From contig NZ_JABAGQ010000013.1 in the NCBI RefSeq assembly GCF_012844225.1, forward strand, positions 1-64,000: a stretch of DNA of 64,000 bases, in the 5' to 3' direction. Source of the stretch: Rhodococcus sp. 105337 (lineage in GTDB: Bacteria; Actinomycetota; Actinomycetes; Mycobacteriales; Mycobacteriaceae). Made by a program: the position numbers and the translations under genes. Of the stretch, positions 30,934-39,010 are shown one piece after another (the first letter of the stretch is position 1; every line of letters begins with the position of its first letter). The notes under the pieces are model-generated. The model was given only the letters and a program-made list of their open reading frames with translations. It was not told where the DNA came from and searched no databases.

Positions 30934-31613
30934 GATCGGTCCTCGTCGTCGGGCACCGTGGTGCGCCGGCGTACCGGGTCGCGGGTCCACCAGGCGAGTA
31001 CGCCGACCAGGAGCGCGACACCGAATGTTGCACCCGCCATGATTCCGGCCCAGCCGGCCAGGCCCCGGGTGTTCGGGTCGGAGTAGCGCACCTCGGCCCG
31101 CAGGGTGCTCACCTCTCCGGCGGGCAGCTTCCACGTCACGATGGAGTCGGATTCACGCGTGCCGTTGGTGGTCGCGACCCGGGCGGGGAAGGCGAGCGTG
31201 AACTGCACGTCGGTGCCCAGCGACGGGGCCGATTCGAGGTCGACCCGGCCGTTGAGCGAGACCAGGTCCCCGTTGCGCTGGAGGTTGAGCTGGAGCATCC
31301 CCGCACCCTGCTCGGACATCGTCATCAGCTGTTGCACATCGCCGAACGTCAGACCGCTGAAGTAGACCTGGCTGCCCACATAGCCGTCCTGCTCGTATTG
31401 CTGGACCTGGACCTTGCCCTCCAGCGACGGGGGTGCCACGAGCTGTGGGCCGGCGTCTTCCTCGTCGGCGGGAATGGTCGCGGCGACGATCTGCCCCGAC
31501 ACACGGTCGTCGGACGAGATACCCATCGACGCCTGGACCCGCAGACAACCGGTGAGGAACGGAAGGGCGAGAAGGACGAGGCCCGCGACCGCGAGGGCGC
31601 GGCGGACAGACAT
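30930..31613 (-). CDS. lppM: lipoprotein LppM
   Basis: 227-residue lipoprotein, same length as M. tuberculosis LppM (Rv2171), a factor linked to phagosome interaction. Signal peptide with lipobox LTGC (lipidated Cys at residue 23), a beta-rich ectodomain (residues about 24-185), then a C-terminal transmembrane helix (about 189-210) and a short basic/acidic tail. ATG at 31613. It lies inside the carotenoid-modification operon, 38 bases after the cruF-like gene. Confidence 0.92.
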   Translation of the reverse strand: MSVRRALAVAGLVLLALPFLTGCLRVQASMGISSDDRVSGQIVAATIPADEEDAGPQLVAPPSLEGKVQVQQYEQDGYVGSQVYFSGLTFGDVQQLMTMSEQGAGMLQLNLQRNGDLVSLNGRVDLESAPSLGTDVQFTLAFPARVATTNGTRESDSIVTWKLPAGEVSTLRAEVRYSDPNTRGLAGWAGIMAGATFGVALLVGVLAWWTRDPVRRRTTVPDDEDRS

Positions 31614-31651
31614 GGTGGACTGCTGCACGGGGAATATGGTGCCAGGCGCGG

Positions 31652-32503
31652 TCACGGTCGGCGGGCCATCCGGGTCGTTGCGGCGAGTCGCACCTCGGAG
31701 TCGTCCGGTGGCGTGGACACGAGGGACCGCAGTAGCGGAACGCCGAGAATCCCCATGACGACGAGACCGTAGATCGCGGAAAAGCGGAGTTCGGACGCCT
31801 GGAGGAACACGGTGTGGGCAAGGGCGGAGCCGAGCCACGTCCACAGGAACAACGCGATCGGGACGGTGTCGTGCCGGGGTGAGAGGCGTCTCGAGCGGGA
31901 GTCGAACACCAGAAGGACTGTGGCCATCGCCGCGGCGACCACCACCCAGCCCGCGTAGTTGGTGGGGGGAATGTGCGCGATGCCCGGCAGACCACCGCCG
32001 TTGCACCACACCCACTGGCCGTCCGCGACCATCTGGGGATCGAGGTACAGGTCCCAGCCCACCATCCCGACGGTGACCGCGGCGACGCGGCCCGGGGCCG
32101 TACGGGTGATGCGCGTGGCGACACACCACACGGGGTAGAGGCCGGCGGTCCAGGCGAGGGGAACCACGAGCGGTACGTCCGCCACGGCCGGACCGATCCG
32201 GTCGACCGCGTAGGCATAGCAGCCGTACGGGTAGCCGGTGGCGGTCCCGATCACCTCGGAGGCGAAACCCCCGCCCGCGGAGACCACGAACAGCACCGCG
32301 GCCCACCCGAGGCCGCGGCGCGCGGCGGCATGGGTGAGGGACGCTGCGGCGAGCAGGAGTACCACCGCGACCGTGACCCGGTCCCGCGCGGTTCCCTCGG
32401 TGAGCGGATAGGCGATCTGGGCGGCCACAGCGCCCGCGGCCAGTGCGACCGGCACGGCCGTCTGCCACGCCGGGACCCTCCGCCCGGTGCCGGCATCGGT
32501 CAC
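31652..32503 (-). CDS. carotenoid biosynthesis membrane protein, CruF-like hydratase
   Basis: 283-residue integral membrane protein of the carotenoid biosynthesis family (Pfam Caroten_synth), which includes cyanobacterial CruF gamma-carotene 1',2'-hydratase and archaeal bisanhydrobacterioruberin hydratase. About eight helices; family-typical stretches include GYPYGCYAYAVDRIGP, VGMVGWDLYLDPQMVADGQW and IPPTNYAGW. GTG at 32503 overlaps the crtO-like stop (GTGA). Predicted to add water to the psi end of a monocyclic carotenoid, creating the hydroxyl that a glycosyltransferase can use (inference from family and neighbours). Confidence 0.85.
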   Translation of the reverse strand: MTDAGTGRRVPAWQTAVPVALAAGAVAAQIAYPLTEGTARDRVTVAVVLLLAAASLTHAAARRGLGWAAVLFVVSAGGGFASEVIGTATGYPYGCYAYAVDRIGPAVADVPLVVPLAWTAGLYPVWCVATRITRTAPGRVAAVTVGMVGWDLYLDPQMVADGQWVWCNGGGLPGIAHIPPTNYAGWVVVAAAMATVLLVFDSRSRRLSPRHDTVPIALFLWTWLGSALAHTVFLQASELRFSAIYGLVVMGILGVPLLRSLVSTPPDDSEVRLAATTRMARRP

Positions 32504-34095
32504 CGGGAGATCCGGTTCCAGGTCCGCCGCAGTACACCGCCCCGTGCATCCGCGAGCACCGTGCGCGCGGCACTGCGGCCACTGGCGCCGGAGACCCCGC
32601 CGCCCGGGTGGGTCGACGCGCCCGTGAGATACATACCGGGAGCGTCGGGCACCCGGTAGCCGGACAGTTCGGGCAGCGGACGCCACAGGAACATCTGGTC
32701 GAGCGACATCTCGATGTGCATCACGTTGCCGCCCAGCAGTCCCAGTTCGCTCTCGATCGAGGCGGGAGTCTGCACGTACCGGTGCCGGACACTGTCGGTG
32801 AAACCGGGTGCGCGCAATTCCATCTCCGCGAGGATCCGGTCCGTCTCGCTCTCGGCGACCTCGTCCCAGCTGCGTCCACCGCTGAGCCGGTACGGATGCC
32901 ACTGCGACCACAGGGTCACCTGGTGCTCGCCCACGGGGGCGATCGTGGGGTCGATCGCGGAGAAGCTCATCCCGAGCACGGAGGGGCGCGGCGGCAGTTC
33001 GCCCGCCATCGCAGCACCGTGTGCGAGGCGAAGGTGCGCGCGATCGTCGACGAGCAGTTGCAGACCGGTGGTGGTGTCGGCGGGTTCGTCGGCGCCGAGG
33101 TAGCGGGGAAGAGCATCGGTGCCGAGTCGGAGCACCATTCCGATGCCCGGTCCCACCCGTACCGCGCGGCGCCAGCGTGTCAGTGTGTCGGGGTCGTAGC
33201 CGCCCTGCCCGAGCAGTTCGAGGGTGGTGAGGATGTGGCAGCCGGCGATCACGGTGCGAGCGGTGAAGGTGCTCCCCGACGCGGTGCGCACCGTCCACGT
33301 CGACCCGGTCCGGCGGATCTCGGTGACGGCATCGCCACAGGTGACCGATCCGCCGTCCGATTCGAGGCGGGACAGGAGCGCCTGGGTCAAGGCGCCGCTC
33401 CCGCCGATCGCGCGGCCCGGTGGAAGCGTGTGCATCAGCGCGGCGAAGCCGACCATGGCGGCGGTGCCGGGTTCGGACATCGGCGGCCCGGACTGTGCGC
33501 CGAACCAGGCGAGCGCGGCCTTGAGCGGTTCGTCGTCGAAGTACTCGTCGAGGAGGGTGTCGCCCGTGGTCAGGAAGCGGCGCGACAGTGCGCTGCCGCC
33601 GTCCTTCGCGTCGAGACCCCAGAACGACGACAGCAGATGTCGGCCGGTCGGGGGGTTCGCAAACGACTTCATGACGGCGGCGCTGCGCGGTCTCCAGTCG
33701 GTCACGAAGCGGCGGTAGGCGTCGGCCTCCCGTTTGCCGGCTGCCTTCTCGATCGACACGCACGTCCGGTCGAGGTCGCGGTGGAACACGATCCCGGGAC
33801 GGTCGGTGTTCGGAGGCGGCGGCGCGAAGGCCCAGGGATCACAGTCCAGATACCTCAGCCCGTGTGCGGCGAGGTCGAGTTCCTCCACGATGCCGGAGTG
33901 CCGCACCATGATGTGCGCCGACGACCCGCGGTCCACCGCGTAGCCGGGAAATCGTTCGACGGTGGACACGGCCCCGCCCGGCACGGTGTCACGTTCGAGC
34001 ACGTGGACCGACCAGCCCTCCCGGGCCAGATAACACGCCGATACCAGCGCGTTGTGTCCCGAGCCGACGACGAGGGTATCCAGAACTGGCGTCAT
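32500..34095 (-). CDS. crtO: CrtO-type carotenoid ketolase
   Basis: 531-residue FAD-dependent oxidoreductase of the CrtI/CrtO superfamily, close in length and layout to the asymmetric beta-carotene ketolase CrtO of Rhodococcus erythropolis. N-terminal LVVGSGHNALVSACYLAREG with the ERDTVPGGAVST segment, and C-terminal GMYLTGASTHPGGGVSGASGR, typical of CrtO. Predicted to introduce a 4-keto group on one beta ring. ATG at 34095 overlaps the GNAT gene stop (ATGA). Ketolase rather than desaturase is inferred from the C-terminal pattern and because a separate crtI is present. Confidence 0.85.
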   Translation of the reverse strand: MTPVLDTLVVGSGHNALVSACYLAREGWSVHVLERDTVPGGAVSTVERFPGYAVDRGSSAHIMVRHSGIVEELDLAAHGLRYLDCDPWAFAPPPPNTDRPGIVFHRDLDRTCVSIEKAAGKREADAYRRFVTDWRPRSAAVMKSFANPPTGRHLLSSFWGLDAKDGGSALSRRFLTTGDTLLDEYFDDEPLKAALAWFGAQSGPPMSEPGTAAMVGFAALMHTLPPGRAIGGSGALTQALLSRLESDGGSVTCGDAVTEIRRTGSTWTVRTASGSTFTARTVIAGCHILTTLELLGQGGYDPDTLTRWRRAVRVGPGIGMVLRLGTDALPRYLGADEPADTTTGLQLLVDDRAHLRLAHGAAMAGELPPRPSVLGMSFSAIDPTIAPVGEHQVTLWSQWHPYRLSGGRSWDEVAESETDRILAEMELRAPGFTDSVRHRYVQTPASIESELGLLGGNVMHIEMSLDQMFLWRPLPELSGYRVPDAPGMYLTGASTHPGGGVSGASGRSAARTVLADARGGVLRRTWNRISR

Positions 34096-34757
34096 GAGGG
34101 TCCTGTCGAAGCGGGAGGGGCGAGATGTGGTTCGAGCGGAAGCGTGCGGCCGAGGACGGCGAAGGGCCGCGCGTCGCCGGTGAAGACGAATCTACGTACG
34201 ACGTCCACGAAACCGAAGCTCCGGTACAGCCGCCACGCACGATTGTCCTCGCCCGGGACCTCCGGGGTGGAGAGCAACACGGTGCGTTCGGTGCGGTCGC
34301 GGAGAAGCCGGTACAGCAGGGACCGGCCGAGGCCGAGGCCCTGGATATCGGGTCGCACGTGCAGTTCGGTGAGTTCGAAATAGTCACCGAGGACCGACTC
34401 TATGTAGTCCTGCGTCCGGCCCGTGTGCCGCATCCCCGTGCGGACCTGCTGGTTCCACCACTGGTGCGGGTCGCCGCGGTATCCGTAGGCGATGCCGACG
34501 AAGGTTCCGGGGTCCTCGGGAAGCGCGACCGCGACGGCCTGCCATCCGGCGCGCCCGGCATGTTCGGACCACATCGGTGCGCGATGCTGCTCCGTCCCGC
34601 GCGGGTATCTCATCGCGGCTACGTAGACCGCCAGCAATTGGGGCAGGTGTGCCCGGAACGCCGCGGGGGACAGGTCGACGAAGATCGGTGCGCCGCGAGA
34701 GGGCTCGGGACGACGGTCGTTGCCCGTCTCGGCGGGCGGTTCGTTCGATGGGTTCAC
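34092..34757 (-). CDS. GNAT family N-acetyltransferase (Rv2170 type)
   Basis: 221-residue acetyltransferase. Acetyl-CoA binding motif is ELHVRPDIQGLGLGRSLLYRLL, followed by the NRAWRLYRSFGF segment of the GNAT fold. The N-terminal about 40 residues are Pro/Arg rich and disordered. I use the GTG at 34757; the open frame extends upstream through non-coding-looking sequence. In the position of Rv2170, reported to act as a lysine/small-molecule acetyltransferase in mycobacteria. Translationally coupled to crtO. Confidence 0.87.
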   Translation of the reverse strand: MNPSNEPPAETGNDRRPEPSRGAPIFVDLSPAAFRAHLPQLLAVYVAAMRYPRGTEQHRAPMWSEHAGRAGWQAVAVALPEDPGTFVGIAYGYRGDPHQWWNQQVRTGMRHTGRTQDYIESVLGDYFELTELHVRPDIQGLGLGRSLLYRLLRDRTERTVLLSTPEVPGEDNRAWRLYRSFGFVDVVRRFVFTGDARPFAVLGRTLPLEPHLAPPASTGPS

Positions 34758-34857
34758 AGAGGATCGATGCTCGTCTGGGATCGGGGGCCGCCTTCTCTTG
34801 ACGGGTTGTCGGTGGGTCCGGTTATCATTCAATACGTCGAACGCATGTTCGATACCG

Positions 34858-34900
34858 GTGATCCGGTGATGTTCGAGGGAAGCGAACATCCCCGGATCAC
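34858..34900. other. long imperfect hairpin in the divergent intergenic region
   Basis: Stem of 9+7 pairs: 34858-34866 and 34869-34875 pair with 34892-34900 and 34883-34889, with a small internal bulge and a 7-base loop. It lies in the 240-base gap between the GNAT gene and the HEPN gene. A second small stem (ACCACC 34929-34934 with GGTGGT 34946-34951) follows. Possible leader structure or terminator; no match to a known RNA class. Confidence 0.45.
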
Positions 34901-34998
34901 TCCGGGCTCCTACCGGAACACCGGTAATACCACCATCGAGACCACGGTGGTGGGTGGCACTACCGGACACCGGTGGTGAGGTCGAGGAGGTGCACGGC

Positions 34999-35493
34999 AT
35001 GTCCACCATAGATTTCGGCATACGAGGACCACGCCACGTTCCGGGCGAGTCGCCCCGCGGCGCCGCGCGATGCGCCGGGCATTCGACATCCGCCCGCGCG
35101 GCCACGCTGCTCCGCAAGGCGGACGCACTTCTGTCCGCGGCTGCCGGTGCGGACGCCCCTCCCGAGCGCTTCCGGCTCGCCTATCTCGCTGCGCTGCGAG
35201 GTGCGGGCGCGGTGGTGGCGGCGGCGGAGCTGCGCGCCCCGGCTCGTCCGCTGCGGCGGCCCGGCACACGCAACGCGTGGGTCCTGATGGCGCGCGCCGA
35301 CGAGTCGTTCGCGGTCTGGGCGGACTACTTCGCCGATCGCTCCGCCACGCGCACCGCGGTCGAAGCCGGGGTGGCGCGAGCGGTGGATGTCGACGACGTC
35401 GGCGAGTTCTACGACGAGGTGGGCCGCTTCCTCCACGACGTCGAGGACTATCTCGCCAGTGAAGAAGGTGCCGAAATCGCCTCTACGCGGTGA
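34999..35493 (+). CDS. HEPN domain protein, SAV_6107 family
   Basis: 164-residue, mostly helical cytoplasmic protein with the SAV_6107-type HEPN pattern: RAATLLRKADALLSAA, then RLAYLAALRGAGAVVAA, and a C-terminal acidic helix with VGRFLHDVEDYLA. HEPN domains can be RNases, but the canonical Rx4-6H catalytic motif is not obvious here. ATG at 34999 with GAGGAGG 8 bases upstream. Conserved upstream of the mraZ locus in this lineage; function unknown. Confidence 0.82.
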   Translation: MSTIDFGIRGPRHVPGESPRGAARCAGHSTSARAATLLRKADALLSAAAGADAPPERFRLAYLAALRGAGAVVAAAELRAPARPLRRPGTRNAWVLMARADESFAVWADYFADRSATRTAVEAGVARAVDVDDVGEFYDEVGRFLHDVEDYLASEEGAEIASTR

Positions 35494-35667
35494 CTTTTGT
35501 CCCCATCCGGCCCCCATTTTCGTGAGCCGTCCGGGAACTCGGCCACAGAGTTGGTGGTCCCGGGAGAGATGTACTCGTATTATCAACACCAGGCGGCCGT
35601 CAAAGTCGGCCCCCCGTCGGATTCACCCAGAATTCGGTGGCCACCGTTTAGTGCCGGGGGAGGTACC

Positions 35668-36087
35668 GTGCCACTCTCCGAGCACGAGCAGCGCATGCTC
35701 GATCAGATCGAGAGCGCGCTCTATGCTGAGGACCCCAAGTTCGCCTCGACCGTCCGCGGGAAGCGGCTGGGGATGGCGTCGAACCGACATCGGCTACAGG
35801 CCGGTGTGCTGTTCGTCTTGGGATTGACACTGTTGATCGCTGGAGTCGCGTTGCCGGTCAAGCCCGGTGGATTCCCGGTCATCAGTTTGCTCGGGTTTCT
35901 GGTGATGTTCGCGGCTGGTGTTCTGCTCCTGGTAGGCGGTCGTCGACGATCGAATGCGGGAGACGCACCCACCCGGCCTGCTTCCGGGAGGACCGGCGGT
36001 ACCGGACCTCGGGGCGGAAAGAAGTCCGGCGGAGGGTTCACCCACCGCATGGAGGAGCGCTTCCGAAGGCGCTTCGAACAAGACTGA
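35668..36087 (+). CDS. DUF3040 membrane protein (Rv2169c type)
   Basis: 139-residue protein with the DUF3040 N-terminus PLSEHEQRMLDQIESALYAEDPKFA, two transmembrane helices (about residues 45-62 and 68-88), and a basic Gly/Arg C-terminal tail. GTG at 35668 with a strong GGGGGAGG site 5 bases upstream. Conserved immediately before mraZ in actinobacteria. Possible -10 TATTAT lies at 35578-35583. Function unknown. Confidence 0.9.
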   Translation: MPLSEHEQRMLDQIESALYAEDPKFASTVRGKRLGMASNRHRLQAGVLFVLGLTLLIAGVALPVKPGGFPVISLLGFLVMFAAGVLLLVGGRRRSNAGDAPTRPASGRTGGTGPRGGKKSGGGFTHRMEERFRRRFEQD

Positions 36088-36109
36088 CGCATCACCGCTT
36101 CACACGTAT

Positions 36110-36138
36110 TACGGCGCGACCCGACGGGTCGCGCCGTA
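36110..36138 (+). terminator. hairpin terminator before mraZ
   Basis: Perfect 13-bp inverted repeat (36110-36122 with 36126-36138) and a 3-base loop, 22 bases after the DUF3040 stop. It insulates the dcw cluster from upstream transcription. The remaining 36139-36335 shows no feature I can support. Confidence 0.82.
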
Positions 36139-36335
36139 GTCGTGTCCGGGGAGGTCAGCGGCCTGCGGGCGGCCTGGCGCGGCCGTATCTCCACGACGCC
36201 CCACCTTCCGGCTCGGTGTCCTCGACGGTCCTCCGACGTTGTCGCGCCACCAGGGCTTTTGTCCGGCTACGTGTGATGGAGATCGCACCGGAACGTCGGC
36301 GTGTTCGGGGCCGCCGGCCGGGTGACGAAATCGCC

Positions 36336-36350
36336 CCCACTTTCCGCCAC
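36336..36350 (-). promoter_or_regulatory. inverted MraZ-like half site
   Basis: On the minus strand GTGGC-N5-GTGGG with spacer GGAAA, the same spacer core as the main MraZ box 60-70 bases downstream but in opposite orientation. One repeat differs from GTGGG. Confidence 0.4.
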
Positions 36351-36411
36351 TACGGGTGAGCTGGAACTTTTGCCGCAACACACGCGAAACGGGTGCGGTA
36401 ATCGGGCTGCG

Positions 36412-36436
36412 GTGGGGGAAAGTGGGGTACTGTGGG
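36412..36436 (+). promoter_or_regulatory. MraZ operator (three GTGGG repeats)
   Basis: GTGGG at 36412-36416, 36422-36426 and 36432-36436, each separated by exactly 5 bases, the layout of MraZ binding boxes. A -10-like TACTGT (36428-36433) is embedded in it, so MraZ bound here should repress the dcw promoter. Confidence 0.85.
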
Positions 36437-36504
36437 TCGCGGCGGGAGGCAGGCTGAGCCCGTCATAGACGAAAGATCCGTCCGACCAAGGCGGGAGGTG
36501 CCGA

Positions 36505-36936
36505 GTGTTCCTCGGTACCTACACGCCGAAGCTGGACGACAAGGGCCGGCTCACGCTGCCGGCCAAATACCGAGACGAGCTGGCGGGAGGGCTGATGATC
36601 ACCAAGGGGCAGGATCACAGCCTCACCGTGTTCCCTCGGGAAGAGTTCGCTGCCTTGGCGGAGCGCGCTGCGGGTGCTTCTCGCAGCAATCCCCAGGCTC
36701 GCGCGTTCCTTCGGAGCCTCGCTTCGGGAACGGACGAGCAGCGTCCGGACGGTCAGGGCCGCATCACGTTGTCCTCGGCGCACCGCAAGTACGCGGGGCT
36801 CACCAAGGACTGTGTGGTGATCGGCTCGGTCAAGTATCTGGAGATCTGGGACGCCGAGGCGTGGGACAGCTACTTGGCCGAACACGAAGAGGACTTCTCC
36901 GAAGCGAGAGACGAGGCACTGCGCGACATCCTGTGA
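36505..36936 (+). CDS. mraZ: transcriptional regulator MraZ
   Basis: 143-residue protein with two SpoVT/AbrB-like MraZ domains: [16 protein letters not shown] in the first and [18 protein letters not shown] in the second. MraZ forms ring oligomers that bind GTGGG repeats and regulate its own dcw operon. GTG at 36505 with GGGAGG 6 bases upstream. First gene of the dcw cluster, with its probable operator 70-90 bases upstream. Confidence 0.96.
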   Translation: MFLGTYTPKLDDKGRLTLPAKYRDELAGGLMITKGQDHSLTVFPREEFAALAERAAGASRSNPQARAFLRSLASGTDEQRPDGQGRITLSSAHRKYAGLTKDCVVIGSVKYLEIWDAEAWDSYLAEHEEDFSEARDEALRDIL

Positions 36937-37001
36937 CCGCGACATCTCGTGACGGAGCCACGGCTGCGCGGCGAATGCCGCGAGGTCTCTGCCCGACGCC
37001 G

Positions 37002-37070
37002 GCCCTGACGCACTTCCCCAGCGCCAGGTCCGGACAGGGAAGCCCTGACGCACTTCCCCAGCGTCAGGTC
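37002..37070 (+). repeat. duplicated hairpin between mraZ and rsmH
   Basis: A 29-base unit occurs at 37002-37030 and 37042-37070 (40-base period) with one difference. Each unit folds: CCTGACGC with GCGTCAGG around the loop ACTTCCCCA; the first copy has one A-C mismatch in the stem. They lie in the 259-base gap between mraZ and rsmH. Confidence 0.85.
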
Positions 37071-37195
37071 TCCCTCGCTCGGACAGAGACCTCGAGGCAT
37101 TCGCCGTCGCCGTATCCGGAACCGGTGCGACACCGAGCATCTCGAACGAGTAACCGACAGACCGTATGCGGCCCGAGCAGGATTCCGGAGGAGAC

Positions 37196-38206
37196 ATGGT
37201 GGACGGCGAGGACGAGTCGACCGCGGACGAGCACGGAGAATTCGGGCATGTCCCCGTCCTTCTCGGCCGGGCCGTCGAAATCCTCGGCCCCGCGATCGAA
37301 GCGGTCGGCCCCGGCGGCGAAGGTGCGGTCTACGTCGACGCCACGCTCGGTCTCGGTGGGCACGCCGAGCACTTTCTGAGAACCTATCCAGGTCTTCGCC
37401 TCGTCGGACTCGACCGCGACCCGGATGCGCTGTCGATCGCGCAGAACCGGCTCGCCGAGTTCGCCGATCGCACCGACTTCGTGCACACGCGATACGACGG
37501 CTTCGCCGACGCGCTCGAGCAGTGCGGCCTCGACAGCGTCGGGTCCGTGCACGCCGTTCTGTTCGACCTCGGAGTCTCGTCGATGCAACTCGACGAGGCG
37601 GAACGCGGTTTCGCGTACTCCAAGGACGCTCCCCTCGACATGCGGATGGATCCCACCACGGGCATCACGGCCGCGGACGTGCTCAATACCTACAGTCACG
37701 GCGACCTCGCGAGGATCCTCCACACCTACGGGGAGGAACGCTTCGCGGGCAAGATCGCCTCCGACATCGTCCGCACCCGGGAGAAGACCCCGTTCCGCAC
37801 CAGCGGCGAACTCGTCGAACTGCTCTACCGGGCGATCCCTGCTGCGGCGCGACGTACCGGCGGCCACCCCGCCAAGCGGACGTTCCAGGCGCTACGCGTC
37901 GAGGTCAACAGCGAACTCGACTCGCTGCGTGACGCGATTCCCGAGGCTCTCGACGCGTTGGCGGTGGGCGGCAGGATCGTCTTCATGTCGTACCAGTCCC
38001 TCGAAGACCGAGTGGTGAAGCAGGAACTCGCTCCTCGCGCGAAATCGCGCAGCCCCGAGGGACTCCCGGTGGAACTGCCGGGGATGGGACCCGAGCTTCG
38101 CATGTTGACCCGTGGCGCCGAACGCGCCTCGGACGACGAGATCGAGATCAACCCACGTTCGGCTCCCGTCCGCCTGCGTGCTGCAGAACGAATCGCCAGG
38201 AGGTAA
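37196..38206 (+). CDS. rsmH: 16S rRNA (cytosine(1402)-N4)-methyltransferase
   Basis: 336-residue SAM-dependent methyltransferase (MraW) modifying C1402 in the ribosomal decoding site. [11 protein letters not shown] at the start, the SAM motif [14 protein letters not shown], then [51 protein letters not shown] and [11 protein letters not shown] are all family signatures. ATG at 37196 with GGAGGA just upstream; an ATG at 37166 is less well placed. Followed after 3 bases by ftsL. Confidence 0.96.
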   Translation: MVDGEDESTADEHGEFGHVPVLLGRAVEILGPAIEAVGPGGEGAVYVDATLGLGGHAEHFLRTYPGLRLVGLDRDPDALSIAQNRLAEFADRTDFVHTRYDGFADALEQCGLDSVGSVHAVLFDLGVSSMQLDEAERGFAYSKDAPLDMRMDPTTGITAADVLNTYSHGDLARILHTYGEERFAGKIASDIVRTREKTPFRTSGELVELLYRAIPAAARRTGGHPAKRTFQALRVEVNSELDSLRDAIPEALDALAVGGRIVFMSYQSLEDRVVKQELAPRAKSRSPEGLPVELPGMGPELRMLTRGAERASDDEIEINPRSAPVRLRAAERIARR

Positions 38207-38209
38207 CCG

Positions 38210-39010
38210 ATGACCGTACAGGTGGCGTCGTCGCCCCACCGCGGGCCGGCTCGATCCACGGCGGCGCAACGCGCATATCAGCGCCGGAACCAGCGCGCCG
38301 CGCAACTCGGTGTGCCTGTGGCGCAGACGCGCGGACGTACCACCGGAGGCGGTCGTGTCCGGACCCGAATCCCGTTCGTGGCTACCATTCTGGCCCTGCT
38401 CGGGGTGGGTATGGCCGCGACGCTCCTGCTCACGAGCGGTGCCGCGGAGGACACCTACCACCTGAGTACCGCGCGCGCCCACAACGAGACTTTGATTCAG
38501 CAACGAGCAGTGCTGCAGCGCGACGTCGAGGCAGGAAACTCCGCACCGGTACTCGCCGTGGAAGCCGCGAAGCTCGGCATGATCCCCAGTTCGCAGGTGG
38601 CGCGGATCGTCGTCGCCGAGGACGGATCCGTCCGCGTCGTGGGAGAAGCCGTCCCTGCGCAGGGCGCTCCTCCGGCTCCGCTCAACCGCGGGCGGGCGAG
38701 CACCGAGACACGTGGGCAAGCGCCCCTGTCGGGTAGTGCCGGCGTCGAAAACCCGCGCCCGCTGTCCGAGGTCGGTGAAGAACCGACCCCGCGCCCGAGC
38801 GGAACGGACGCGCTGGCCGAGAACGCTGCGCCCCGCCCGGCGAACCCGCAGACCGCCACGCCGGAGCTCCCGAATGCCGGGGCCCCCGGGGTGGAAGCGG
38901 AACAATTGGTTCCCGTGAGCGAGATGCCCCGACCCGAGGACGCCGCGCCGCAGGCCGCCGAGGCTCTGGGCGCCGGGCAACCGGCGGAGCCCGAGGACGG
39001 GCGCCGGTGA
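38210..39010 (+). CDS. ftsL: cell division protein FtsL-like, with long C-terminal tail
   Basis: 266-residue single-pass membrane protein in the ftsL position (Rv2164c). Basic cytoplasmic N-terminus (about 1-52), one transmembrane helix (about 54-75), then a short coiled coil (about 80-125, HNETLIQQRAVLQRDVE) typical of FtsL/DivIC septal proteins, and a long low-complexity tail (about 145-266) rich in Pro, Ala, Glu and Gly. ATG after AGGAGG. Stop overlaps the pbpB start (GTGA). It should act in the FtsQ-FtsB-FtsL/FtsW-FtsI complex. Confidence 0.88.
   Translation: MTVQVASSPHRGPARSTAAQRAYQRRNQRAAQLGVPVAQTRGRTTGGGRVRTRIPFVATILALLGVGMAATLLLTSGAAEDTYHLSTARAHNETLIQQRAVLQRDVEAGNSAPVLAVEAAKLGMIPSSQVARIVVAEDGSVRVVGEAVPAQGAPPAPLNRGRASTETRGQAPLSGSAGVENPRPLSEVGEEPTPRPSGTDALAENAAPRPANPQTATPELPNAGAPGVEAEQLVPVSEMPRPEDAAPQAAEALGAGQPAEPEDGRR

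Noticed and set aside
36952-37379. Possible extra gene between mraZ and rsmH in the plus frame
   Set aside because: The open frame runs through the duplicated hairpins and into rsmH in another frame, with no ribosome site and biased Ser/Arg/Pro composition.
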